Numbered from the stretch's first letter, positions 20,688 to 30,370 are shown. The stretch: 56,588 bases of DNA from Polaromonas sp. (GCA_030683705.1 JAUXPP010000049.1:1-56588); one strand, 5' to 3'. The notes: generated from the letters alone by a model not told the origin. Numbers and translations are program-made.

Positions 20688-22042
20688 GCACACCGACCGC
20701 CGCGGGTGCACATTCGCTGAAGGCCAGGCTGTTGTGGTTCGTGCTCGCAGCGATTCTGCTGGGCGCCGTGCTGCAGGCCACTACCGCCTACCGCAGTGCC
20801 CTGAAACAGGCCGATGCCCTGTTCGACGACCATTTGCGGCAGGTGGCGCGTTCGCTGCGCGGCGGCATCCCGCTGGGCGCGGCGCTGCCGGAGCTCGAGG
20901 ACGAGGCGGGCTTCGACTTGTATGTGCAGATCTGGGGCCAGGACGGTACGCAAATTTTCCGTTCCACGCGTTCGGCTTTACCGCCGCGCGCCGTGCTGGG
21001 TTTTTCCGATGTCGAGGCGCACGGCAAGCACTACCGCGTGTACACGCTGCAAACCGCCTTCCAGACCGTGCAGATCGCGCAGGACCTGGACGCCCGCACC
21101 GCGCGCGCCCGCGCGCTGGCAGCGCGAGCGGTGTTGCCTTTTGCGTTGCTGACGCCGCTGCTGATGCTGGCGGTCTGGTGGGTCATCCGGCAGTCGCTGG
21201 CGCCGGTGGAACGCGCGCGGCGCCAGCTCGCGCAGCGCGCGGCCGACGACTTTTCGCCGCTGGCCGGCGCGGGCCTGCCCGACGAGGTGCGGCCGCTGGT
21301 CGATGAGCTGAATTTGCTGTTCGGCCGGGTGCGCGATGCCTTCGACGCGCAGAAAACCTTTGTGGCCGACGCGGCGCATGAGCTGCGTTCGCCGCTGACC
21401 GCACTCAAGCTGCAGGCCCAGGCGCTGCGCGCCAGGGGCGGCCCGGACGAGGAAACGCCGGGCGAACGCGAAGCCGGCATCCAGCGCCTGAACCAGGGCA
21501 TAGACCGCGCGATCCGGCTGGTCGAGCAACTGCTGGTGCTGGCCCGCGAGGAAGCCGGTTCGGGACCGGCGCGTGAAACTGTCGACTTGCGCGATGTGAT
21601 CCGGCTGGCCGTGGCCGACGTGTTGCCGCAGGCCAGGCGCAAGCAGATCGACCTGGGCCTGGCCGGGGGTCAGGCCGACATGACGCAGTTGCAGGGCGAG
21701 CCCGAAGCGCTGCGTGTGCTGCTGCGCAACCTGCTGGACAACGCGGTCAAGTACACGCCCGCCGCGGGCCGCGTCGATGTGTCGTTGCAGCTTGTCCAGG
21801 GGCGACTGGTGCTGAGCGTGGAGGACAGCGGCCCCGGCATTGCGGCGGACGAGCGCGAGCGTGTGTTTGACCGCTTCTACCGCGCCAGCGACGCAGCCAG
21901 CGAAACCGGCAGCGGCCTGGGCCTGGCGATTGTGCAGGTGATCGCCGCGCGCCATGGCGCGACGCTGGAACTGGGCCAGTCCGAACGGCTGGGCGGGCTG
22001 CGTGTCAGCGTCATGTTCCCGGCCTCGCCCTCTCCAGGCTGA
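20684..22042 (+). CDS. Sensor histidine kinase, QseC/PmrB-like
   Basis: 452 aa from the ATG at 20684 (4-bp overlap with the regulator). Helix 1 (~15-37), periplasmic domain (~38-145), helix 2 (~148-168), HAMP (~170-222), HisKA with DAAHELRSPL (His232), HATPase_c with N box LRNLLDNAVKYTP, G1 DSGPGI, F box FDRFYRA and G2 GSGLGLAIV. All kinase motifs are intact, in contrast with the kinase at 12308. The periplasmic sensor and the degP-like gene downstream point to envelope stress (inference). Confidence 0.94.
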   Translation: MSTPTAAGAHSLKARLLWFVLAAILLGAVLQATTAYRSALKQADALFDDHLRQVARSLRGGIPLGAALPELEDEAGFDLYVQIWGQDGTQIFRSTRSALPPRAVLGFSDVEAHGKHYRVYTLQTAFQTVQIAQDLDARTARARALAARAVLPFALLTPLLMLAVWWVIRQSLAPVERARRQLAQRAADDFSPLAGAGLPDEVRPLVDELNLLFGRVRDAFDAQKTFVADAAHELRSPLTALKLQAQALRARGGPDEETPGEREAGIQRLNQGIDRAIRLVEQLLVLAREEAGSGPARETVDLRDVIRLAVADVLPQARRKQIDLGLAGGQADMTQLQGEPEALRVLLRNLLDNAVKYTPAAGRVDVSLQLVQGRLVLSVEDSGPGIAADERERVFDRFYRASDAASETGSGLGLAIVQVIAARHGATLELGQSERLGGLRVSVMFPASPSPG

Positions 22043-22055
22043 GCGGGCGCCAATG

Positions 22056-22125
22056 CTATTGAATTGATAGCTGCCGGCTCTTGCCCAGCAGGGGCCAGGA
22101 CCGTTTTTTGGCATCAAACTCTGCA
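22056..22125. repeat. CTATC..GATAG-type dispersed repeat, copy 3
   Basis: CTATTGAATTGATAGCTGCC then GCAGGGGCCAGGACCGTTTTTTGGCATCAAA. Lies between the kinase stop and the box upstream of degP. Confidence 0.7.
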
Positions 22126-22133
22126 TCGTCTGG

Positions 22134-22150
22134 TTTAAGTTTCACCTAAG
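22134..22150 (+). promoter_or_regulatory. PmrA-type operator upstream of degP, TTTAAG-N5-CCTAAG
   Basis: TTTAAG-TTTCA-CCTAAG; ten bp downstream is CATAGT (22161-22166), then the degP Shine-Dalgarno AAGGA (22199-22203) and ATG at 22211. The geometry matches the boxes at 11589 and 19973, so degP probably has its own activator-dependent promoter as well as possible readthrough from the two-component operon. Confidence 0.62.
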
Positions 22151-22210
22151 CCTGCCTCCCCATAGTTGTCCTGTCGGCACCGCGGTGTGCCTTACTCAAG
22201 GAAACTCGCC

Positions 22211-23698
22211 ATGAGCTCTGCAGCACTCAAAAACACCCGCCTCGTTGTGGCCCTGCTGGCCGCTGGCGCCATAGGCGGCGCCGGTGTCAGCGCCTTCAAC
22301 AGCACCCATTCCCCGGCAATCGCGGCAGCGCCCGCAGCCATCGTCGCCACGGCCCCCATCCAGCCGGTCGCACCACCGGACTTCTCGCAAATCACCGAGC
22401 GTTACGGCCCGGCCGTGGTCAACATCAGCGTTACCGGCAGCACCCGGGTCAGCAACTCCCCGCTGGCCCAGGGCGATAACGAGGACGGCGCCTCGGGCGA
22501 TCCCTTCGCCGAACTCTTCAAGCGCTTCCAGCGGGGCCAGGGCCGGCCCGGCGGCGCGCCCCAGGAGATGCCGACGCGCGGCCAGGGCTCGGGCTTCATC
22601 GTCAGCGCCGACGGCATCATCCTGACCAACGCCCATGTGGTGCGCGACGCGAAGGAAGTGACCGTCAAGCTGACGGACCGCCGCGAGTTCCGTGCCAGGG
22701 TGCTGGGCGCCGATCCCAAGACCGACGTCGCGGTGCTCAAAATCGAAGCCGCCAACCTGCCGGTGGTGGCGATCGGCAAAACCAGCGACCTGAAGGTCGG
22801 CGAATGGGTGCTGGCCATCGGTTCGCCCTTCGGTTTTGAAAACACCGTGACGGCCGGTGTGGTCAGCGCCAAGGGCCGCTCCCTGCCCGACGACAGCAGC
22901 GTGCCCTTCATCCAGACCGATGTGGCGATCAACCCCGGCAACTCGGGCGGCCCGCTGTTCAATGCGCGCGGTGAGGTGGTCGGCATCAACTCGCAGATCT
23001 ACAGCCGCAGCGGTGGTTACCAGGGCGTGTCGTTTGCGATCCCGATCGACGTGGCCGGGCGCATCAAGAACCAGATCGTGGCCACCGGCAAGGTCGAACA
23101 TGCGCGCCTGGGCGTGATGGTGCAGGAGGTGAATCAGGCTTTTGCCGATTCCTTCAAGCTCGACAAGCCCGAAGGCGCGCTGGTCTCCAGCGTCGAAAAA
23201 GGCGGACCGGCCGACCGGGCCGGCCTGCAGTCGGGTGACGTGATCCGCAAGGCCAACGGCCAGCCCATCGTGTCCTCGGGCGACCTGCCGGCGGTGATCG
23301 GCCTGGCCGCGCCCGGCGACAGCCTGAAACTCGAGGTCTGGCGCCAGGGCGTCAGCAAGGAACTGACAGCCAGACTGGGCAGCGCCGACCAGAAAGTCGC
23401 GCAGGCCGATGGCCCGAAAGCCAGCGCCGCCCAGGGCAAGCTGGGCCTGGCCCTGCGCCCCCTGCAGCCCGACGAACAACAGGAAGCCGGTGTCGACAGC
23501 GGCCTGCTGGTGCAGCAGGCCAGCGGTCCGGCCGCGCAGGCCGGCGTGCAGCCGGGCGACGTGCTGGTGTCCATCAACGGCACGCCGGTGCGCAACATCG
23601 AACAGGTGCGGTCCATGGTGGCCAAATCCGGCAAGTCGGTGGCCTTGCTGATCCTGCGCGGGGACAGCAAGATATTTGTGCCGCTGAATCTGGGCTGA
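22211..23698 (+). CDS. degP: Do-family periplasmic serine endoprotease (DegP/MucD-like)
   Basis: 495 aa from the ATG at 22211, preceded by AAGGA; an upstream in-frame start at 22166 overlaps the -10 element and is rejected. N-terminal membrane anchor or signal (~8-30), a linker rich in Gly/Arg, trypsin-like domain with the full triad: His142 (TNAHVV), Asp172 (KTDVAVLKI), Ser245 (NPGNSGGPL), then two PDZ domains (~310-395 and ~410-493, with SGLLVQQASGPAAQAGVQPGDVLVSINGTPV). Degrades or refolds damaged periplasmic proteins. Downstream of a two-component system and with its own PmrA-type box. Confidence 0.95.
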   Translation: MSSAALKNTRLVVALLAAGAIGGAGVSAFNSTHSPAIAAAPAAIVATAPIQPVAPPDFSQITERYGPAVVNISVTGSTRVSNSPLAQGDNEDGASGDPFAELFKRFQRGQGRPGGAPQEMPTRGQGSGFIVSADGIILTNAHVVRDAKEVTVKLTDRREFRARVLGADPKTDVAVLKIEAANLPVVAIGKTSDLKVGEWVLAIGSPFGFENTVTAGVVSAKGRSLPDDSSVPFIQTDVAINPGNSGGPLFNARGEVVGINSQIYSRSGGYQGVSFAIPIDVAGRIKNQIVATGKVEHARLGVMVQEVNQAFADSFKLDKPEGALVSSVEKGGPADRAGLQSGDVIRKANGQPIVSSGDLPAVIGLAAPGDSLKLEVWRQGVSKELTARLGSADQKVAQADGPKASAAQGKLGLALRPLQPDEQQEAGVDSGLLVQQASGPAAQAGVQPGDVLVSINGTPVRNIEQVRSMVAKSGKSVALLILRGDSKIFVPLNLG

Positions 23699-24346
23699 TC
23701 ACCGGCGGCGCAGCCCGCATCGTCGGCGTCGCCGGCATCGCGCTGCGTCCCGGACTTGCCGGGTTCGGTAGGCTCTGACTCCCCACTCCCAACCCCCCGC
23801 CCTTCTCTCGCCCCGCTGGGCGAGAGAAGGGAGCCTCATTTGGCCGCGTGTGCTGCGCTCGCGTGCAAACATGACCGTTCGTTGGGAGGCCCGTCCTTGA
23901 AGCGCTGCGCGCTTCAAGGACTCCGGATTTTTGTCCCCGCATTGATCTTCCCCACCCGTCGGGCTGGGCCGAGGAGCGCAGCCGAAAACGGATCAGGGCG
24001 AGCGATTGTCTGAGCCGAAGGCGAGTTCGAGCTCGACCCCGTTTTCGGCGAGCACCGGAGGTTGCCCCGGAGCGAAGCGCAGGGGACCCAGACCATCGGG
24101 TCGCCTTTCTTTTGGGTACTTTTCTTTGGCGACGCAAAGAAAAGTGCCTCGCCCGCCGGGGCGAGACCCGGCTTGTGGGCAAACCCCGCAGCACGAGACA
24201 TTGATACGTGGATCCCGGATCAAGTCCGGGATGACAAGCGGGGAGTCGATGCGGCCTCCGGCGCGCTTTTTTGTGCACCGTTGTGCGGCCGGCAGCGCTT
24301 TGTTACATGGTAATCAGCTACGCTTTGATTCCTCAGAGGGGGAACC
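23699..24346. other. Non-coding mosaic of inverted repeats
   Basis: 648 bp without a credible gene. It holds perfect inverted repeats: CCCTTCTCTCGCC/GGCGAGAGAAGGG (arms 23800-23812 and 23819-23831), GTCCTTGAAGCGC/GCGCTTCAAGGAC (23893-23905 and 23909-23921), ACTTTTCTTTG/CAAAGAAAAGT (24118-24128 and 24135-24145), and TCCCGGA/TCCGGGA (about 24213-24231). GCCGAAAACGG and CCGTTTTCGGC also face each other about 50 bp apart. Elements of these types occur dispersed in many proteobacterial genomes. The first hairpin could end degP transcription. Confidence 0.7.
24118..24145. repeat. Perfect 11-bp hairpin within the GGGTCGCCTTTCTTTTGGGTACTTTTC-type element
   Basis: Arms ACTTTTCTTTG and CAAAGAAAAGT around a GCGACG loop. 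The hairpin is the core of a longer dispersed element (from about 24095) that I recognise from many beta- and gammaproteobacterial genomes; its role is not established. Confidence 0.6.
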
Positions 24347-27300
24347 GTGGCCTTATCCATTGCAAAAACAATCACCGCCCTGTTCGCCGCAGGCGCGCTG
24401 CAGGCCCAGGCGCTGCAGCTCACCAGCGTCTCGCCCCAGGGTGAAATTTCGCGGGTCCGCCAGGTCGTCGCCAAATTCGACGACAGCGCCGTCACCTTCG
24501 GCGACCCGAAAGCCCCCGCGCCGCTGAGTCTGAGTTGCAACGACGCACAGGCCACCAAGGGGACCGGCCGCTGGCTCAATGAGCGCCAGTGGGTGTTTGA
24601 CTTCGAGAACGACCTGCCGCCCGGTGTGCGTTGTTCGCTGCAGGTGGTGCCCACTTTCCAGTCGCCCAAAAGCCAGGCCATCAGCGGCAAGGCCAGTTAT
24701 GCCTTCAGCACCGGCGGGCCTTTCATCCAGACACTGCGGCCGTCGACTTACCAGCGCATCGACGAAGAACAGTACTTCGTGCTGCAGCTCAACGGCCCGG
24801 CTACCCTGGCCAGCATCCGCGACAGCGTCTGGTGTTCGGTCGAAGGCCTGGGCGAACGGGTGCCGGTCAAGTTGATCGAAGGCACGGAACGCGCCGCGCT
24901 GCTGAAATCGCTGAACCTGGAGAAAGCCGCGGCGGCCGACCCGCTGCGTATCGCCACCCTGACCTGCAACCGCCGCCTGACCGCCGCCAGCAAGCTGCAA
25001 CTGGTGTACGGCAAGGGAGTCGCCTCGCCCAGCGGCGTCGTCAACTCGGTGGAGAAACGCTACAACTTCCAGGTGCGCGAGCCCTTCACGGCCAGCTTCA
25101 GCTGCGAACGTGAAAACGCGCAATCAGCCTGCCTGCCAATACGCGCCATGCGCCTGGACTTCAATGCGCCGGTGCCGCGCAAGCTGCTGGAGGGCATTCG
25201 CCTCAAGTCCGCGAAGGACACACTCAAGCCGGTGTTCGACAGCGAGGGCGACGCTGACAATGTGCTGAACAGCGTGAACTTCAAGCCGCCACTGGCCGAG
25301 CAAACGCCTTACACGCTGGAGCTGCCGAAAGATTTCAAGGACGCCTCGGGCCGCCCGCTGGCCAATGCCGGCAACTTTCCGCTCAAGGTGGCCACCGGCG
25401 CCATGCCGCCACTGGCCAAGTTTGCCGCCGCACCCTTCGGCATCGTCGAGCGGTTTGCCGAACCCGGCGCCAGGGCTGGCGACCCGGCGCTGCTGCCGGT
25501 CACGCTGCGCAATGTGGAGGCCGCGCTCAAGGTCCAGGGACTGGCGCCGGGCAAGGTCAGCGACCTGCAGCCCAAGACGGATGCGGACATCATTTCCTGG
25601 TTCCGCAAGGTGCAGCGTTACGACAGCTACCAGGTCGAGCGCAAGGTCGCGGCAGCCGACATCAAGGGGCCTCTGCCCAAAGTTGTCGATGCCGACAACA
25701 AGGAGTATGTGCAGTCGCGCATGCTCTCGCTTCTGGCCGGCCAGCCCGGCGTGAAAACCCTGGACCTGCCGCAGCCGGCCAGCGGCGACCCGCGTCCCTT
25801 CGAAGTCGTCGGCATTCCGCTCGCGCCCGGCTTTCACGTGGTCGAGATCGCCTCGCAAAAGCTCGGCAGCTCGCTGCTCGATGAACGCCATGGCGCCAGC
25901 CGGACCATGGTTGTGCGCACCTCGGCGCTGGTCACCAACATGGGCGTGCATTTCAAGCTGGGCCGTGAAAACGCGCTGGCCTGGGTCACCACCCTGGACA
26001 AGGGCGCGCCGGTGGCCGGCGCCACGGTGCGGGTGTCGAGTTGCAGCGGCGAGGAACTGGCCAAGGCCGTGACGAATGCGCAGGGCATTGCGAATTTCAA
26101 GGGCCTGGCGTCCGAGCCGCCACGTTGCAGCGGCGACGACTACCGCAACGCCTATTTCGTCAGCGCACGCGTGCGCAGCGCCGGGCCGCCCCAAGCAAGC
26201 ACAGCCCCCTCGGGGGGCAGCGCATTACGCGAAGCGAAAAGCGTGGGGGCTCAAGGTGATATGGACAGTGTCGAAGACATGAGCTTCACCTGGAGCGACT
26301 GGCACAAGGGCATCGAGCCCTGGCGCTTCAATGTGCCGACCAGCAGCGACACCCGCCCGGACCAGCGCGCTCACACGATTTTTGACCGCACCCTGCTGCG
26401 CGCCGGCGAAACCGTCTCCATGAAACATCTGCTGCGCACCGAAACCAGCCAGGGCTTTGGTCTGGCCGATGTGGTGCCCGACAAGCTGGTCGTGACCCAC
26501 ACCGGCAGTGGCCAGCAGTATGTGCAGCCGCTGGACTGGCGCAAAACCGCCACCGGCGGCCAGAGCGCCGAAAGCACGTTTGCGATACCGCCAGCCGCCA
26601 AACTCGGCGAGTACCAGGTCGAGCTGCGCCAGGGGACACGTGCCACCGCCACCGGGGTCTTCCGCGTGGAAGAATTCCGCCTGCCGGTGCTCGAAGGCCG
26701 CATCCAGCCCAGCGAGAAAAAGGCGCTGGTCAATGTCAAGGCCGTGCCCACCGATGTGCAGATCAACTATGTCTCGGGCGGCGGCGCGGCCAACCTGCCG
26801 GTGCGGGTGTCGGCGCTGCTACGCGGCAAGACCCTGAGCTACAGCGACTACGAGGCCTTCAATTTTTCGCCACCGCGCGTGCAGCGCGCCGCCAATGAAG
26901 GCGGTGAAGAAGAAACCACGGCTTCACAGGACCAGCGTGTGGTCGCCAACAAGCTGGCCCTGACGCTGGACCGCAACGGCGCCGGCACCACCAGCATCAC
27001 CGACCTGCCCGCCAGCAAACAGCCGCAGGAGCTGCTGCTGGAAGCCACATATGCCGACCCGAACGGGGAGGTGCAGACGATACGCAGCGTCACGGCGCTG
27101 TGGCCGGCCGCCGTGGTCACCGCCATCAAGACCGAGGGCTGGGTGTCGGCCAGCCAGAAGATCAAGTTCCAGGCACTGGCCCTCAGCCTCGATGGCAAAC
27201 CGGCTGCCGGCGTGCCGCTGGAGGTCAAGGCGGTGGCGCGCATCGTCACCACCAGCCGCAAACGCATGGTGGGCGGCTTCTACACCTACGACAACAAGAC

Positions 27301-30300
27301 CGACATCAAGGACCTCGGCAGCGTCTGCAGCGGAAAAAGCGACAGCCGCGGCCTGCTGCTGTGCGAGGCAAAACTCGGCGAGCCCGGCGAGGTCGAACTG
27401 GTGGTGACCGCCAGGGACAAGGACGGCAACAGCATCCAGGCCGCGAGTTCGGTGTATGTCACCAAACAGGGTGAACTCTGGTTCGGCGGCGAGGACCACG
27501 ACCGCATGGACCTGCTGCCCGAGAAGAAAAGCTACCAGCCCGGCGAGACCGCCAAATTCCAGGTGCGAATGCCTTTCCGCTTTGCCACCGCGCTGGTCGC
27601 GATCGAACGCGAAGGCATCATCGAGACCCAGGTGGTGCAGCTCAATGGCCAGGACCCAACGGTGCAGTTGCAGGTCAAGGAAGGCTGGGGCCCGAATGTG
27701 TATGTCAGCGTGCTGGCCCTGCGCGGCCGGCTGCGCGAGGTGCCCTGGTACAGCTTCTTCACCTGGGGCTACAAGGCGCCGCGTGAATGGTGGACCTCGT
27801 TCTGGTACGAGGGCCGCGAATACGTGGCACCGACCGCGCTGGTCGACCTGAGCAAACCGGCTTTCCGCCTGGGCCTGGCAGAAATCCGTGTCGGCACGCA
27901 GGCGCACCAGCTCGCAGTGACGGTCAAAGCCGACAAGGAAACTTATCCGGTGCGTGGCCAGGCCCAGGTCACCATCACGGCCAAGCTGCCCAACGGCCAG
28001 CCGGCCGCGAATGCCGAGGTCGCGCTGGCTGCTGTCGACCAGGCCTTGCTGGAGCTGATGCCCAACGACTCCTGGGATCTGCTGGGCGCGATGTTGCAGC
28101 GCCGCGCCTGGGGCGTGGAGACCTCGACCGCCCAAATGGAAATCATCGGCCGCCGGCATTACGGCCGCAAGGCCGTTCCGGCCGGCGGCGGTGGCGGGCG
28201 CAGCAACACGCGCGAGCTGCTGGACACCCTGCTGCTGTGGAACCCCAAGCTGCAGCTCAATGCCAACGGCCAGGCCGTGATCACCGTGCCGCTCAACGAT
28301 GCGCTGACCACCTTCAAGATCGTTGCGGTGGCCGACAGCGGCACCGGTCTGTTCGGTACCGGACAAACCGCCATACGCGCGACGCAGGACCTGCAGATCA
28401 TCAGCGGCCTGCCGCCGCTGGTGCGCGAGGACGACCAGTTCCGCGCGCAGATCACCTTGCGCAACACGACGAAAGCAGCGATGAAGGTCGAGGTCAGCCC
28501 GCGCGCGACGCTGTTAGACCTCAAACCCCAGCTTGTGGATATTCCCGCCGGTGAAGCGCGTGAAGTGGCGTGGACGGTGACGGCGCCGGCACAGCTCGCG
28601 CTGACACGCGCAGAAGCCATCCTGTGGGAGATCGAAGCGAAGGACACGGTGAGCGGTGCGCGCGACGGCCTGAAGGCGCGCCAGCGCATCATCCCGGCCG
28701 TGCCGCTGACGGTGCAGCAGGCCACCCTGGTGCAGGTCGATGGGACCTTCACGCTGGACGTGAACCCGCCGGCCGACGCGCTGCCCGGCCGTGGTGGCCT
28801 GAAGATGTCGCTGCAACCCAAACTCGCGGAAGGCCTGGACGGTGTGCGCGACTGGTGGGCCACCTACCCGTTTGCCTGCCTGGAACAAAAAACCAGCAAG
28901 GCCGTGGGCCTGCGCGATGCCAGACTCTGGCAGACCGTGCTGGCGCAATTGCCGGGCTACCTCGACGCCGACGGCCTGGCCAGCTACTTCCCGCCGCGTG
29001 ATGGCGAAGCTTCGCGCGGCAGCGATACGCTGACCGCCTACCTGCTGGCGGCCACGCATGAAGCGGCGGCGATCAACCCGGCGTTTGCCATGCCCGACGA
29101 AGCGCGTGCGCCCATGGAACGCGGGCTGATTGCGTTCGCCGAAGGCCGCATCCAGCGCGAGTTCTGGAGCCCACGCAAGGATCTGGACATGCGCAAGCTC
29201 GCTGCCATCGAAGCACTCTCGCGTTACGGCAAGGCACAGGGCCGCATGCTGGGCAGCATCACGATTGCGCCGAACCAGTGGCCGACCCATGCGGTGATCG
29301 ACTGGTTCAACATCCTCAAACGCGTCAGCGATGTGCCGCAGCGCGAGCAGCGCCTGGCCGAAGCGACGCAGGTGCTGAAATCGCGCCTCTCGTACCAGGG
29401 CACCAAACTGGTCTTCAGCACCGAAAAAGACGACTACTGGTGGTGGCTGATGGTCAACGGCGACGTCAACACCGCACGCCTGATGCTGGCGGTGATGGAC
29501 GACCCGGCCTGGAAGGACGACATGGGCAGGCTCGCGAACGGCTTCATAGCCCGACAACAGAAAGGCGCCTGGCACACCACCACCGCCAACCTGTGGGGCG
29601 GGCTGGCGCTGGACCGCTTCTCGGCGAAGTTCGAGGCCACACCGGTGACCGGTGTGACGCGGGCCACGCTCGCTTCGGCGTCCGGCGCATCGGCCAGTGT
29701 GGACTGGGCCAAAGTCACGCGTATCCCGCCAGGCGATGCTGCGGGCCTGACCAACCAGACCACTTTCTTTGGCGCACCCGCCTCGCCAGGCCATCTGCGC
29801 GGCAACCAGATGTTCCTGCCCTGGGGCACAACAACACCAGGCGGCAAGGACACCCTGACCGTGACCCAGCAAGGCAGCGGCAAGCCATGGATCACGCTGC
29901 AGTCGATTGCCGCCGTGCCGCTCAAGGCGCCGTTCAGCGCCGGCTACCAGATCAAGAAGACCCTCACACCGGTGGAACAAGCCGTCAAAGGCATCTACAC
30001 CCGCGGCGACGTGGTACGCATTTCTCTCGAAGTCAACGCCAGCGCCGACATGACCTGGGTGGTGATCAGCGACCCGGTGCCTGGCGGCGCGACCATCCTG
30101 GGCAGCGGCCTGGGCCGTGACTCGCAGATCGCCACCAGCGGCGAGAAAAAATCCGGCGCGGGCTGGCCGGCCTTCGAGGAACGCAGTTTCGAGGCCTTCC
30201 GCAGTTATTACGAGTACCTGCCCAAGGGCGTGGTGAAGATGGAATACACGGTGCGCCTGAACAACGTCGGCGACTTCGCGCTGCCGCCCAGCCGCGTCGA

Positions 30301-30370
30301 AGCCATGTACGCACCCGAGATGTTTGGCGAAACGCCGAATGCGCGGGTCAGGGTGGAAGCCGTCAAATGA
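24347..30370 (+). CDS. Bacterial alpha-2-macroglobulin with thioester motif (YfhM-like)
   Basis: 2007 aa from a GTG start preceded by AGAGGGGGA. N-terminal signal peptide (SIAKTITALFAAGALQAQA); no lipobox Cys, unlike E. coli YfhM. The central and C-terminal parts carry MG/bait-like and TED domains; the thioester motif CLEQ is intact (Cys1511), and the region LNDALTTFKIVAVADS is the conserved alpha-2-macroglobulin signature. Such proteins trap foreign proteases in the periplasm by covalent linkage. Partner pbpC overlaps by 4 bp, the usual pairing, suggesting that PBP1C repairs peptidoglycan where defence is needed. Longer than the ~1650-aa E. coli protein; about 25 residues near 612-637 come from a dispersed repeat (26179-26255). 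Confidence 0.95.
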   Translation: MALSIAKTITALFAAGALQAQALQLTSVSPQGEISRVRQVVAKFDDSAVTFGDPKAPAPLSLSCNDAQATKGTGRWLNERQWVFDFENDLPPGVRCSLQVVPTFQSPKSQAISGKASYAFSTGGPFIQTLRPSTYQRIDEEQYFVLQLNGPATLASIRDSVWCSVEGLGERVPVKLIEGTERAALLKSLNLEKAAAADPLRIATLTCNRRLTAASKLQLVYGKGVASPSGVVNSVEKRYNFQVREPFTASFSCERENAQSACLPIRAMRLDFNAPVPRKLLEGIRLKSAKDTLKPVFDSEGDADNVLNSVNFKPPLAEQTPYTLELPKDFKDASGRPLANAGNFPLKVATGAMPPLAKFAAAPFGIVERFAEPGARAGDPALLPVTLRNVEAALKVQGLAPGKVSDLQPKTDADIISWFRKVQRYDSYQVERKVAAADIKGPLPKVVDADNKEYVQSRMLSLLAGQPGVKTLDLPQPASGDPRPFEVVGIPLAPGFHVVEIASQKLGSSLLDERHGASRTMVVRTSALVTNMGVHFKLGRENALAWVTTLDKGAPVAGATVRVSSCSGEELAKAVTNAQGIANFKGLASEPPRCSGDDYRNAYFVSARVRSAGPPQASTAPSGGSALREAKSVGAQGDMDSVEDMSFTWSDWHKGIEPWRFNVPTSSDTRPDQRAHTIFDRTLLRAGETVSMKHLLRTETSQGFGLADVVPDKLVVTHTGSGQQYVQPLDWRKTATGGQSAESTFAIPPAAKLGEYQVELRQGTRATATGVFRVEEFRLPVLEGRIQPSEKKALVNVKAVPTDVQINYVSGGGAANLPVRVSALLRGKTLSYSDYEAFNFSPPRVQRAANEGGEEETTASQDQRVVANKLALTLDRNGAGTTSITDLPASKQPQELLLEATYADPNGEVQTIRSVTALWPAAVVTAIKTEGWVSASQKIKFQALALSLDGKPAAGVPLEVKAVARIVTTSRKRMVGGFYTYDNKTDIKDLGSVCSGKSDSRGLLLCEAKLGEPGEVELVVTARDKDGNSIQAASSVYVTKQGELWFGGEDHDRMDLLPEKKSYQPGETAKFQVRMPFRFATALVAIEREGIIETQVVQLNGQDPTVQLQVKEGWGPNVYVSVLALRGRLREVPWYSFFTWGYKAPREWWTSFWYEGREYVAPTALVDLSKPAFRLGLAEIRVGTQAHQLAVTVKADKETYPVRGQAQVTITAKLPNGQPAANAEVALAAVDQALLELMPNDSWDLLGAMLQRRAWGVETSTAQMEIIGRRHYGRKAVPAGGGGGRSNTRELLDTLLLWNPKLQLNANGQAVITVPLNDALTTFKIVAVADSGTGLFGTGQTAIRATQDLQIISGLPPLVREDDQFRAQITLRNTTKAAMKVEVSPRATLLDLKPQLVDIPAGEAREVAWTVTAPAQLALTRAEAILWEIEAKDTVSGARDGLKARQRIIPAVPLTVQQATLVQVDGTFTLDVNPPADALPGRGGLKMSLQPKLAEGLDGVRDWWATYPFACLEQKTSKAVGLRDARLWQTVLAQLPGYLDADGLASYFPPRDGEASRGSDTLTAYLLAATHEAAAINPAFAMPDEARAPMERGLIAFAEGRIQREFWSPRKDLDMRKLAAIEALSRYGKAQGRMLGSITIAPNQWPTHAVIDWFNILKRVSDVPQREQRLAEATQVLKSRLSYQGTKLVFSTEKDDYWWWLMVNGDVNTARLMLAVMDDPAWKDDMGRLANGFIARQQKGAWHTTTANLWGGLALDRFSAKFEATPVTGVTRATLASASGASASVDWAKVTRIPPGDAAGLTNQTTFFGAPASPGHLRGNQMFLPWGTTTPGGKDTLTVTQQGSGKPWITLQSIAAVPLKAPFSAGYQIKKTLTPVEQAVKGIYTRGDVVRISLEVNASADMTWVVISDPVPGGATILGSGLGRDSQIATSGEKKSGAGWPAFEERSFEAFRSYYEYLPKGVVKMEYTVRLNNVGDFALPPSRVEAMYAPEMFGETPNARVRVEAVK
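26179..26255. repeat. 81-bp-family repeat embedded in the alpha-2-macroglobulin gene
   Basis: GCCGGGCCGCCCCAAG, then CCCCCTCGGGGGGCAGCGC and AAGCGTGGGGGCTC: the hallmark of the 81-bp family, read in frame as AGPPQ..APSGGSA..SVGA, the same frame used in queF. Confidence 0.75.

Noticed and set aside
22166..22210. Upstream start for the DegP-like protease
   Set aside because: It would begin inside the -10 element and lacks a Shine-Dalgarno; the ATG at 22211 has AAGGA and starts the signal sequence.
23574..24278. 234-codon minus-strand frame in the degP-A2M gap (contains HPGLDPGS)
   Set aside because: HPGLDPGS is the usual translation of the CATCCCGGACTTGATCC-type repeat; no protein family.
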